A stretch of 64,000 bases of DNA from Roseiarcus sp963764955 (GTDB taxonomy: Bacteria; Pseudomonadota; Alphaproteobacteria; Rhizobiales; Beijerinckiaceae), in contig CAVXVE010000059.1 in assembly GCA_963764955.1 (NCBI GenBank), positions 124,001-188,000 of the forward strand, in the 5' to 3' direction. Of this stretch, positions 49,205 through 59,929 are shown one piece after another. The position numbers and the translations under genes are program-made. Within the stretch, counting starts at the first letter, position 1, and the number at the start of each line of letters is the position of its first letter. Under the pieces are notes generated by a model. It did not search any database. It was not told the origin of the DNA and saw nothing but the letters and a program-made list of their open reading frames with translations.

Positions 49205-49729
49205 CTAAGCCGCCGAGGCGATTGCGGAACGGTCAAGTTGGGCTGCTACTTCCATACCCATGATTTCGAGGAGCACCCGAACGCGCCCACGGTCGTCCAG
49301 ATCCGCCAGACGACAAATTGTCTCTGCGAATGGCCCCGACAATATGCGCACTTTCTGGCCGATCTCGAGACTGTCATCAAGGCGAACCACCCCACGGCTT
49401 TCACATGAGGCAACTAACGCCTCAACCACACCCGGTGGCACCGGCGTAGGCTGCTCCGCACCCATGATCAACGAGGCGACGCCAAACGTTCCATTGATGC
49501 TACGCCAGCGTTGTTTGGAGAGATCGATGACAATGAAAATATAACCCGGGAAAAGTGGGTTCAGGGTGTCCCGCAACCTGCGCGCGTGTCGAACAGTACG
49601 CCGCAATCTCGGAACGAAACTTCGGAAGCCCAACCGATGGAGATTGAATTGCGCCCGGTTCTCTTGATGAGTGAGCACTCGCGCGACGAACCAACGCTCT
49701 CCTGGCCCTAGTTCCTGACTACTGGACAA
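49205..49729 (-). CDS. NusG/RfaH-like transcription antitermination factor
   Basis: Specialised NusG paralogue, 174 residues from a TTG at 49729. That start is chosen because GGGGAGG lies 6 bases upstream and the length then equals the family norm; an open frame extends upstream into the repeated leader but adds only non-family sequence. The NGN domain is ERWFVARVLTHQENRAQFNL, FRSFVPRLRRTVRHARRLRD and NPLFPGYIFIVIDL. The KOW domain is near the end: IGQKVRILSGPFAETICRLA. First gene of the nine-gene leftward operon, the position of RfaH/UpxY-type factors that let polymerase traverse long polysaccharide operons. Operon-specific action is inferred. Confidence 0.88.
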   Translation of the reverse strand: MSSSQELGPGERWFVARVLTHQENRAQFNLHRLGFRSFVPRLRRTVRHARRLRDTLNPLFPGYIFIVIDLSKQRWRSINGTFGVASLIMGAEQPTPVPPGVVEALVASCESRGVVRLDDSLEIGQKVRILSGPFAETICRLADLDDRGRVRVLLEIMGMEVAAQLDRSAIASAA

Positions 49730-49735
49730 ACCTTT

Positions 49736-49742
49736 ACCTCCC
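49736..49742 (-). promoter_or_regulatory. Strong ribosome binding site deciding the TTG start
   Basis: GGGGAGG on the minus strand, spaced 6 bases from TTG 49729. No comparable site precedes upstream start codons in the same frame, so this site fixes the likely start of the NusG-like gene. Confidence 0.6.
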
Positions 49743-49758
49743 CGTTGAATTTCTCGGT

Positions 49759-50042
49759 TAGCCTGACCCGTTTCAAAGCCCAGCGCACCTAGCTCTTTGC
49801 CATACCAGGTCGCGACTATCCTTGGGTAAGCTACCGCCATTTGGGTGAAGCGACCTTCGCCCATAATGAAATATTTCGAATGAACTTGGCGAACAGCGTG
49901 GCAAACGTCAGCCGCACTGTGCGAGGCGCTCACCAATCACGGTGTATCAAAATCGTCAAGTGGTTTTGTCCCACTCCGCCATTTTTTTGGGAACGCGTGG
50001 AAAAGAAACGTTTTTGGCGACGGCCAGCAAAGAAACGCACGC
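49759..50042 (-). repeat. Leader repeat, tandem copy 1 (next to the NusG-like gene)
   Basis: About 283 bp starting TAGCCTGACCCGTTTCAAAG on the plus strand and ending AAAGAAACGCACG. It is repeated immediately at 50043-50325 with only a few differences, including one single-base indel. It lies directly upstream of the antiterminator operon. Confidence 0.92.
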
Positions 50043-50325
50043 TAGCCTGACCCGTTTCAAAGCCAGCGCACCTCGCTCTTTGCCATACCGGGTCGCGACT
50101 ACCTTTGGGTAAGCTACCGCCATTTGGGTGAAGCGACCTTCGCCCATAATGAAATATTTGGAATGAACTTGGCGAACAGCGTGGCAAACGTCAGCCGCAC
50201 TGTGCGAGGCGCTCACCAATCACGTTGTATCAAAATCGTCAAGTGGTTTTGTCCCACTCCGCCATTTTTTTGGGAACGCGTGGAAAAGAAACGTTTTTGG
50301 CGACGGCCAGCAAAGAAACGCACGC
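50043..50325 (-). repeat. Leader repeat, tandem copy 2
   Basis: Second head-to-tail copy of the 49759-50042 unit. Both contain, on the minus strand, CCACTTGACGATTTTGATAC, a possible -35 region with conserved downstream bases, and later CACAGTGCGGCTGACGTTTG. The distal junction is followed by unrelated IS66-like sequence. Confidence 0.92.
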
Positions 50326-50389
50326 GTCAGCATCTCGTCAAACTCAACCGTTGGGTTGAGCACCTCAAGAGTTTGCCGCGCTTGCATAC

Positions 50390-50700
50390 CTGTCCCCGAT
50401 GGGACAAGCGGCTTGAGGCGCGGCAGCTTTTCGCCCGACGTCCTGGCCGATCTCGATGTGCGGCGGATGCCTCCGTAGGCCGCCGAGGTTGGCGCGCCGC
50501 CGCGGACTTGGCTTCGGCCGCTGCGACTTCGCCCGCCTCGCCCTGCTAACGTCAGGGCGTTGGCGCCGGCTAATCTTCCGCCAGCCTCGGCGCGGCGGCC
50601 GAAGCGGTGGCGCTGCAGGTCCTTGATGATCTGGATGAGCCGCTCTGCGCGCAGGCGCTCGGCAATTACAATTAGCATCGCCCTTCAGCGTTTTCGGGAC
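50390..50700 (-). pseudogene. IS66-family TnpC transposase remnant
   Basis: Minus-strand frames contain LQRHRFGRRAEAGGRL, like the RxxRFGRRSE signature of IS66 TnpC. They continue with a degenerate segment (GGLRRHPPHIEIGQDVG, then an eroded PCC-like stretch and LEVLNPTVEFDEML). Several frameshifts; the DDE core is missing. It abuts the leader duplication. Confidence 0.5.
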
Positions 50701-50950
50701 CGTCCGGAAGCGCCTCGGCGGCGTGCGCCATGCCAAGGGCGATACCGTGACTCTCGGGGCTTTGCGATGGTTTTCGAGCCCCTAATTCGCCGCAGGTCAG
50801 CCCGGCAGCCTCGGCGCCGGCGTGTCCTTTGCCGACCGAACGCGTCTCTAGTCAGGGCTTCGATGCGAGCGCGAATAGCTGCGCCAACAGATGTGCCAGC
50901 GGCTCCGGTAGCGCAGGATTGAGGGCCAGAACCAGCGGAAGCCGAAGGCT

Positions 50951-51013
50951 GTTGAAGTCGCAATAAGGACACTTGGACAGACAGAACGGCCAATGGACAT
51001 AGAGTGTAGGGAT
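50951..51013 (-). pseudogene. Fragment of hemW-like radical SAM gene
   Basis: Minus-strand translation reads IPTLYVHWPFCLSKCPYCDF followed by NS. This is the N-terminal CxxxCxxC iron-sulfur motif of HemW (coproporphyrinogen dehydrogenase-like) proteins. The match ends at once after DFNS and nothing resembling the rest of HemW follows, so it is a truncated scrap. Confidence 0.65.
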
Positions 51014-51662
51014 CGAAGCCGGCGGGTGACAAGAATCGCGGAGCCGGACGACGGCGCTTCGGCTTCGACGAGTGAACCTCTTTTCGCTGCAAGCACTACG
51101 CGACCGATGAGGCGAACTCTTTCCTTGTCGCCCGCCAGAACTACGAACCCGCCGTCCTTCAGTTCCAGGAGCCGGATAGGGAATGGCGCCAATACGCTTT
51201 GCTGTGATGTCGTGTATTAAGCGCGATTTCAGTTGCAATACAGTCGCCCGAATGAAACCCCGCGCTCTCTCAGCCCAAGCTGAAAACTCGTCTGCGCTGT
51301 ATCGGCCGCGACGCGATAGCCGGCAACTAGAGAAAGGGCGGCGAGCCCGCAATCAATGACTTGTGCGACTAAGGCTCCTGTCTCGAGCCCTTGGGTCCCA
51401 TTCCTGATTGAAAGGTCATCCATTGGCTCCTACGTCACGATCAAAGCTTGGCTGCCGATGTTGTGTCCGGCCCTCTGAGCTGTGCTCGTTCGGGGCCCCG
51501 ACAATGACGCTCCCCCGCTCGAGCAAAAAGCTCGAACTGGACGTCGCCGTGTTCGGTGAATTAGTCGTCCTTCGTCTTCACGCGCAAGTGCCGTTCCAAG
51601 ATGATTTCCACCGTCTCCACGCTGACCGCCGTTCCTCCTCTCGCGCAGCGTGGACAATCCCT

Positions 51663-54600
51663 TCACCCGATCAGATTGGCGGCTGCCAGATGGATATTGC
51701 CGGCCAGGGCGACCTCCATCAGCTGGTTGCTCGTCTGGGACAAGGCGCCTCCGGTCGCGTTGACGTAGGCGAGGGTCTGGTTCGCGCTCGAGTTGAAGAT
51801 CCAGGCGATGCTGTCGGGGTTCACCTTCGTGCTCGTGCTGCCCAAGGCCTGCACGCTATACGTGGGGCCCAGGATCGCCGAGAAATCCAGCGTGTCGTTG
51901 ATCGCGCTTGTTCCGGTCCCGGCGAGGAACCCCGTGATCGTGTCATGGCCCGACGATGTGTTGGGACTGTCGCCCACGGCGTGGTACACGAAACTGTCGG
52001 CGAGCGTATGCCCGGACACGTTGATCGTGTCGGCCCCGGCGCCCGCGGTGATGGTATCGGCCCCATTCGCCGCGGTGATCGAATCGGCGCCGCTTCCGGT
52101 CGTGATGGCTTGGGACGCCGTTCCCGATGCCGTCACCGTGAGCTTGCCCGTGTAGGCGCCCGCCGCAAGATTGCCGCCGACGGTGACGGTCGCGGCATGG
52201 CTGCCGGTGAGCGTCAGCGTCTCGCCCTGCGTCATGGCGGAAGCGGTGATCGTGTCGGCGCCGCCGCCGGTCGCGATTGAAAGAGCCGAGGCCGCCGCGG
52301 TCGTGACGTTGAGAGTCCCCGTCACGTTCGTTGCCGCGAGGTTGCCCTGCAAGCCGGTCACGGTGAATTTTTCGCTCCCCGACAGAGTGAGCAGTGTGCC
52401 CGCAGCGAGCGCCCCGGCGTTGACGTTGAGCGTCCCGGTATTGCTGTCGGTTATGCTGGTCGCGCCGTTGCCTGTCGTGACGTTCGCGATGCCGGCCGCG
52501 GCAGCATTTGTCCCGAGGGTGACCGAGCTCGCTCCGGTCAGCGCGAGGGTGAGGATATTGTGGGCATGAGCGAAATCCGCGTCGGCGAGCGTCGTCGGCG
52601 TGGTGAGGTCGAGTGTGTCCGAGCCGCCGTTGCCGAAGATCGCCGCCGGCGCGGCGAGCGCCGCCTCCGAGGCGAAAGAAAAGACGTCGGCGCCCGTTGT
52701 CCCCTCGAACCAGGCGGCGGAGGCGGGGCCCGCATTGCCCGCCGGTCGCGTGAAGTCGCGGATAGCGCTGTTGTTCTCGTTGGTCGGGAACGACCAGCCG
52801 CCGCTGGAATTGGCGGTCGTCGTTCCGAGCTGGGTCGCGCCGTCGAAAACCGTGACTGTGCTGGCCGCCGCGGCCGAGCCGGACAGTTTCCAAAGCCCGC
52901 CGCTGAGAGCAACGGTGGTGATTGAGGGCTGCGCGACCGTGCTGCTGATATTCACAGTGGTGGTCTGGGTCGCGCTGTTGAGCGTGCCGTCGTTGACCAC
53001 CCAGGAGATGGTTCGGCTCGGATCGGCGCCGGAATTGGTCGGGTTCTGGCTGCTCGATGCGTAGCTGACGCTGTCGAGCACCTGCTGGTAATGCGCCAGC
53101 GTGTCGCTGCCGCTCAGGCTCAGCACACCCACGCCGGTCGAGGCGCTGTAGCTGGCGGCGATGCTGGTGCCGGTGGTCGTCGCCGCCAGCGTATCGCCGG
53201 TCAAGAACCCGCTGGTGATCGACACCGTCGCAGAGGCGAGGTTCTGATTGTCGACATCGCTGACAGTGGCAGCCGGCGACAACGTCGTCGCCGGACCAAG
53301 CGCAGTGTACGAGGCCGACGCCGCCACATTGCTGAGCACCGGCGCATTATCGACCGCGGTGATGTTGACCGTGGTGCTCTGCGCCGCGCTGTTGAGCGTG
53401 CCGTCATTGACCACCCACGAGACGGTGCGGCTCGCATCGGTTCCGAAATTGGTCGGGTTCTGGCTGCTCGACGCAGTAGCTGACGCTGTCGAGCACCTGC
53501 TGGTAATGCGCCAGCGTGTCGCTGCCGGTCAGGCTCAGCACCCCGGTCGAGGCGTTGTAGGTCGCGGTGATGCTGGTGCCGGTCGTCGTCGCCGCCAGCG
53601 TATCGCCGGTCAAGAACCCGCTGGTGATCGACACCGTTCCGGAGACCAGGTTGGCGCTATCTGGATCGCCGACCGTCGCGCCCGACGATAATGTCGTCGG
53701 CGATGCGGCCTCGGTGTAAGCGGCCGACGCCGCCACATTGCCGAGCGCCGGCGGCTGATCCGTGCTGATATTCACAGTGGTGGTCTGGGTCGCGCTGTTG
53801 AGCGTCCCGTCGTTCACCACCCAGGAGATGGTGCGGCTCGGATCGGCGCCGGAATTGGTCGGGTTCTGGCTGCTCGACGCGTAGCTGACGCTGTCCAGCA
53901 CCTGCTGGTAATGCGCCAGCGTGTCGCTGCCGGTCAGGCTCAGCACACCCGGTCGAGGCGTTGTAGCTGGCGGTGATGCTGGTGCCGGTGGTCGTCGCCG
54001 CCAGCGTATCGCCGGTCAAGAACCCGCTGGTGATCGACACCGTCGCCGAGGCGAGGTTCTGATTGTCGACATCGCTGACAGTGGCAGCCGGCGAGAACGT
54101 GGTCGCCGGACCAAGCGCAGCGTACGAGGCCGACGCTGCCACATTGCCGAGCACCGGCGCATTATCGACCGCGGTGATGTTGACCGTGGTGGTCTGCGCC
54201 GCGCTGTTGAGCGTGCCGTCATTGACCACCCACGAGACCGTGCGGCTCGCATCGGCTCCGAAATTGGTCGGGTTTTGGCTGCTCGACGCAGTAGCTGACG
54301 CTGTCGAGCACCTGCTGGTAATGCGCCAGCGTGTCGCTGCCGCTCAGGCTCAGCACGCCGGTCGAGGCGTTGTAGCTCGCGGTGATGCTGGTGCCGGTCG
54401 TCGTCGCCGCCAGCGTATCGCCGGTCAAGAACCCGCTGGTGATCGACACCGTTCCGGAGACCAGGTTGGCGCTTTCGGGTCGCTGACCGTCGCGCCCGAC
54501 GACAATGTCGTCGGTGATGCGGCCTCGGTGTAAGCGGCCGACGCCGCCACATTGCTGAGCACCGGCGGCGTCTGGGTTGCACTCGGGCTAAAGACCACGT

Positions 54601-57600
54601 CGACCCAGTAATTGCTGGCGCTGAAGGTGTTGTTCGGGAATGGGTTCGAGCTGCCATAGGCATAGACGCCGTTACCCCCGCTCGCAGGAGCTCGACGGCG
54701 CGGTCAGGGGACCGTTCGTAACCGAGTTAGTGAAGTAATTAGCGTCTGCCGAATACTCTCCGACAGGTGGTCTCATAAGAGGCGATATAGGTGGCGCCGG
54801 CGGTAATGCTCACCGGGCTCGAAAAATTGACCTGCTGCCAGCCGCTGGCGGTCTCGTTGCTGAAGGTGGCGCTGGCGAGCAGGGTGCCCGAGGTGGTCCA
54901 CAGATCGCCGGTATGGGTGCCGGTGTTTTGCGGCCCCTTGTAGAAGCGGATGCCGATGATCGAGCCGTTGCTCGAGGCTTGGAACTTGACCCCGAGATCA
55001 ACCGCGCTGGGGTCGTTTTCCGTTATGGTGCCCGGTGTGGCGCTGGGGCTGAACAGGCTATCCGTCGCCGGCCCGCCGGTGATATTGACCGTGGTGGTCT
55101 GCGTCGCGCTGTTGAGCGTGCCGTCATTGACCACCCAGGAGATCGTGCGGCTCGGATCGGCGCCGGAATTGGTCGGGTTCTGGCTGCTCGACGCGTAGCT
55201 GACGCTGTCGAGCACCTGCTGGTAATGCGCCAGCGTGTCGCTGCCGGTCAGGCTCAGCACCCCGGTCGAGGCGTTGTAGCTCGCGGTGATGCTGGTGCCG
55301 GTCGTCGTCGCCGCCAGCGTATCGCCGGTCAACAAGCCGCCGGTGATCGACACCGTTCCCGAGACCAGGTTGGCGCTTTCGGGGTCGCTGACCGTCGCGC
55401 CCGACGACAATGTCGTCGCGGTCGCCACCGGCCGCTGTAGGAGGCCGACGCCGCCACATTGCTGAGCACCGGCGGCGTCTGGGTTGCACTCGGGCTAAAG
55501 ACTACGTCGACCCAGTAATTGCTGGCGCTGAAGGTGTTGTTCGGGAATGGGTTCGAACTGCCATAGGCATAGACGCCGTTACCCCCGCTCGCTGAGCTCG
55601 ACGGCGCGGTCAGGGGACCGTTCGTAAGCGAGTTAGTGAAGTAATTAGCGTCTGCCGAATACTCTCCGACAGTGGTCTCATAAGAGGCGATATAAGTGGT
55701 GCCGGCGGTAATGCTCACCGGGCTCGAAAAATTGACCTGCTGCCAGCCGCTGGCGGTCTCGTTGGTGAAGGTGGCGCTGGCGAGCAGGGTGCCCGAGGTG
55801 GTCCACAGATCGCCGGTATGGGTGCCGGTGTTTTGCGGCCCCTTGTAGAAGCGGATGCCGATGATCGAGCCGTTGCTCGAGGCTTGGAACTTGACCCCGA
55901 GATCAACCGCGTTAGGGTCGTTTTCCGTTATGGTGCCCGGTGTGGCGCTGGGGCTGAACAGGCTATCCGTCGCCGGCCCGCCGGTGAGATTGACCGTGGT
56001 GGTCTGCGTCGCGCTGTTGAGCGTGCCGTCATTGACCACCCAGGAGATCGTGCGGCTCGGATCGGCGCCGGAATTGGTCGGGTTCTGGCTGCTCGACGCA
56101 GTAGCTGACGCTGTCCAGCACCTGCTGGTAATGCGCCAGCGTGTCGCTGCCGGTCAGGCTCAGCACCCCGGTCGAGGCGTTGTAGCTGGCGGTGATGCTG
56201 GTGCCGCTCGTCGTCGCCGCCAGCGTATCGCCGGTCAAGCAAGCCGCTGGTGATCGACACCGTTCCCGAGACCAGAGTGGCGCTTTCGGGGTCGCTGACC
56301 GTGGCGCCCGACGACAATGTCGTCGCGGTCCCACCGGCCGCATAGGAGGCCGACGCCGCCACATTGCTGAGCACTGGCGGCAAGCGGCCACTGTCGTTAA
56401 AGACCACATCGACCCAGTAATTGTCACCCGTAAGCTGACGTGGTATTGGGAAATGTACTGCTGGCGCTATACGCGAACACCCCATTGAGGCTGTCGCCCG
56501 GGGCATTCAAGGATCCAGCGGTTTGGCCCTCATAAGTTGCGAAGTAATGCGAGAGTATCGGCATAATTCCCCGTGTTGGTGTGGTAGGACGCGACATAAG
56601 TCGTGCCTGCCGTAATACTCACCGGCGTCGAAAAGTTGACCTGCTGCCAGCCGCTCGCCGTCTCGTTGGTAAAGGTGGCGCTGGCGAGCAGGGCGCCCGA
56701 GGCGGTCCACAGATCGCCCACATGTGTACCAGTGTTCGTCGAACCCTTATAAAAGCGGATGCCCGTAATCAGGCCGGATGTTGTAGAAGTGAACTTAACG
56801 CCAACCTCAACCGCATTTGAGTCATTCCGTCTGATGGGCGGGGTAGCTGCTGGGACTGAACAGGCTCAGGTCCGAGGACGGAGTGACCGTATACGACACG
56901 CCGTCGCTCGGCGTCTCGAGATTGACGCTGTCATCGATCGCCCGCGACTCGATCGTGTAGGCGCCTGGCGCCGGCGCCGCGAAGCTGTAGGTCCAGTTGA
57001 CGCTGACCGAGCCTACTGGACTATTGGCCGGGTTCCAGGTCTTGCCGCCGTCCGTCGAGACCTCAACGCCGCCGATTACGCCCCCTCCCGAGTCGGTCGC
57101 GGTCCCTGTCACGGTGACCGTTTGCCCCTCCACGACGTTCGAGCTCGAAACGTTCGAGATTGTCGACGTGGGTGGCGTGTGATCAGTCGACTGAGTGGCG
57201 AGCACCAGGCTCGCCTGAAGCGTTTGCGGCTGGACTCCCATATCCGCCAGCAGGTTCACGGTCGCCTGCTGAACATTCGGATCTACCGTGGTGGACGAGA
57301 AGGGGGAGGGCGAATTGTCGTGCTGGTTGGAAAGGCCCCATGACCAGAAAACCGTCCCCGCCCCGAACACGAGGGCGCCGCTCGTCGGATCACGGTATTC
57401 TACGAGGTTATTGGTCGCCGTACCCGAGGTATCGACCTCTCCGTAGTCGGTATTGTACGCGGTCGGTTCCTGGACTGTTGTTGACGAGAGATCGATCAGG
57501 CCGCCCGGCTCGAAGGGATTGTCCGGCGATGAGTCCCATTCATAGCCGAGGAGGCTGGGCTCCAGAGATGCCGTCTGGCCCGGCGCGGTTGTGGCGACGC

Positions 57601-59929
57601 TGGTGTTGCGCCAGAAACGCAGCTGCGTTTCGCCGTATGGTATTGTGATCGGTGAATTGGAGCTGTTCTGGTCGACCTGGAACATGGTTCCGGTTACTTG
57701 GTTCGACGGCATCGGCGGAGAACCGAGGCGCGGATCCTCAAAGGTGCCGGTGTCTTTCCCGGAGGGGTCGGTCTCTTCGTTGTTGAGAGTGTCCTTGTAG
57801 GTGACGAGCGTGCGGTTGGGATCTGCGCTGCTGTCGATGCTGGGCGAGAACCTGGTTTGCCAGAACATCTCGTTGCCGCTCAGGAAGACGGCGTTCACAC
57901 CCGCGTTCTCAGCCGCCTGGACATTGGCGACTTGGCTATCGGTCCAATATTCGTCATGGCCGGCATCCATGAAGACTTTGTGATTGAGCAGCAGGGAACC
58001 ATTGGTGGCGGTGTCGAGGCCGGAAATATAGGAAACGTCGTAGCCGTTTTCCTCCAGCCAATAGATCGCCGCATATTCAGCGCCGAACAATGAATTCTTG
58101 CGGACCCGCGTACGTGCCGATCGAATCCCGGGTGACAATGGGGCGATTATAGCTGACCGCAAATGCCCTACCTTGGCCGTAACCAGCCGGTGGAGTAGAT
58201 GTTCCCGGGCCATCGCCGCCGTACAGATTGTCCCCGCCCCAGCCATTATAGGCTTGCCACGTCTCGTCCGACGTCTGAAAGACAATGTCGCTAGTCGAAC
58301 TAGGATTGCTGATGACGAATGGGATCTGGAAGACCTGCGAGCCGTCGATCACGTTGGCGACATAGACGCCGGATGTGGCGGTGCTGGGGACCGCCCAGGA
58401 GTCGGTGACGCTCCAGTTCCCGGCATCGACCTCGCCGGTTGTCGAGTTCGACGAGCGGGTTCGGCTGGACGACCGGACTCCCCGAGTGGTTTATGGTCGT
58501 GACGAGGGTGGCGCCGTCACCGCCATAATAGCCCAACCGGTAGATGTTGATCTGATAGGTTCCGTTGCCGGTCTGGTTATTGATTTTGAACTGAACGGTG
58601 GCCCCGACAGGCGTGCTCATGTTCGTCGTGAAGCCCTGGATCTCTGTAGAGTTGTCTCCGGGGGCTATTTCCCAGACACTTTGCGGAGTTCCCGGTTTCT
58701 CGTTCTCGAGAACAATGGGGTTCGGGTTTGACGGCGCTGCCGTCGCAGGCGCTCGCTGTGCGCAGGAGCCGTTGTGGTATTAGGTGTTATAGTTGAGGTA
58801 TCAGGTGCTATAATACTTGCGGTAGCAAGTGTTATGGAATTTGTTGTCGAGTTAAATGGGATATTGACGCTCCCCGGAATGCTCGGCATTCCCGGAATGA
58901 CTGCCTTAAAATCAAATTGTGAGCTTTGTGCAACTCCATTGGGCTTCAACCGCAGCCCAGCCTGCTTGCGCCGGTGTCAGGCTTTGACCGACACTGACCG
59001 GGGTGCTCCCATCCGACATCACCACCGTGCCATTCGTCGGCAAGCTCGGTAACCTGTACGGTAAACGAGGAAGGGGCCTCACTCGGGACGTCGATATTGA
59101 GCGGCAAGCCGAAGACAGAATTGTAGCTGCCCGGCGTGTCGCTCCTTGGTCCTGCAGACGGCGCTGCGGGGACCGTCGCGGTCGCCGCCGATAGCGTAAT
59201 GGTCGAACTGGGGGGAGTTGACAGCGGCGTCTCGACAGCGCCGTCGTCGCAGGCGCTTGCGTCCCCGGGATCATCGCCGCAACGTCAGACTGCGAGCTTT
59301 GTGCGACCGGGTCGGGCTCGAGCCCAGTCGCCTGCGCCGATGTCAAAGTTTGACCGACGCTTACTGGAGTATTTCCCTTCGACAGCACTGCCGTGCCGTC
59401 CGTCGGCAACTCGGTTACTTTTTTAGTGACGGAGGGGGGCGACGCCTCATTCGGGACCGCGATCTTGTGCGTTCTGCCAAGGAGGGAGTTGTAGTCGCGC
59501 GCCGTGTCGCTCGTCAGTCCAGCAGACGGCGCCGCCGGTACCGTCGCGGCCGCCGGCGGTGGCGCCTTGGCTAAGCCGTCTGGAGCGATCGCCACCGTCC
59601 CGGTTGCAGAAGCGATGTTGCCGCCGGGGTCGGACGCGGTAAACCTCAAGAGCCGAGCTCTGGATGGAGCCGTTCGGGGTCGGTTTAAGCTCTCGTCCAG
59701 TCCGCTGCGCCACTGTCGGGCTCTCGTCTGCAGCTCACGGGCGTAGTCTCATCGGCCGACGGACAGTCCCCTTTGACGGCGCTGCCGTCGCAGTGCTTAA
59801 TGCGGAAATGGAATCGTTGTCGTTCCAGGGCGCCTGAATGCCGATGGGGGTCGTCTCGCTGTTGCGCGGCATCGTCAGCGCGGCGGGCGCGATCACGGGC
59901 GGAATGGCCGAAGTTTCGCTGTCGGGCAT
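51663..59929 (-). CDS. Giant repetitive exoprotein with DMF-amidase-like, DUF4082 and RTX-like domains, frameshifted
   Basis: One locus of about 2,755 codons. It starts MPDSETSAIPPVIAPAALTM. Order by residue: short PVSVGQ(T/S)LT motifs (170-310); a region like the DMF-amidase beta-subunit C-terminal domain (about 550-915: AAIYWLEENGYDVSYISGLD, FMDAGHDEYWTDSQVANVQA, FLSGNEMFWQTRF); an Ig-like domain (TVTGTATDSGGGVIGGVEVS); DUF4082 domains near 1030, 1310 and 1615 (GIRFYKGPQNTGTHTGDLW); and six 130-residue repeats (NAPVLSNVAASASYTALGP, YASSSQNPTNSGADPSRTIS). The C terminus has calcium-repeat-like GADTITAGAGADTINVSG and ends without a wall anchor, suggesting type I secretion. At least eight frameshifts. 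A surface or biofilm protein is likely; the transporter is not in the window. Confidence 0.8.
52930..56370 (-). repeat. Six long coding repeats, three with DUF4082 spacers
   Basis: Units of about 390-420 bp at roughly 52930-53360, 53350-53770, 53760-54180, 54170-54560, 55085-55470 and 55990-56370, very similar at the DNA level. The last three are separated by DUF4082-coding blocks that are themselves nearly identical (54570-55080 and 55490-56010). Three units carry the same extra base in CTCGACGCAGTAGCTG (53468, 54282 and 56092 regions). Confidence 0.9.

Larger units (their letters stand above)
50327..51662. other. Mosaic junk region between operon leader and giant exoprotein gene
   Basis: Contains the IS66 and hemW fragments listed separately. 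On the minus strand two coding-like pieces of unknown family also appear: MDDLSIRNGTQGLETGALVA (51423 downward, 64 residues) and PIRLLELKDGGFVVLAGDKE with RVRLIGRVVLAAKRGSLVEA (near 51190-51050). These may be parts of the gene once upstream of hemW. I could not assign a function, and no intact gene is visible. Confidence 0.4.

Noticed and set aside
49730..49936. N-terminal extension of the NusG-like protein (start at 49936)
   Set aside because: The extension lies mostly inside the duplicated leader, is not family-like, and the strong ribosome site at 49736-49742 points to TTG 49729.
49956..50219. 87-codon minus-strand frame in leader copy 2
   Set aside because: It is a by-product of the repeated leader with no homology; the same frame in copy 1 differs at its end.
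51408..52280. 290-codon plus-strand frame near the giant gene end
   Set aside because: Overlaps the well-supported C terminus of the giant exoprotein in antisense and has no family match.
52930..56370. Regularly spaced repeats as a possible CRISPR array
   Set aside because: Units are about 400 bp, coding and without unique short spacers; they encode tandem protein domains.
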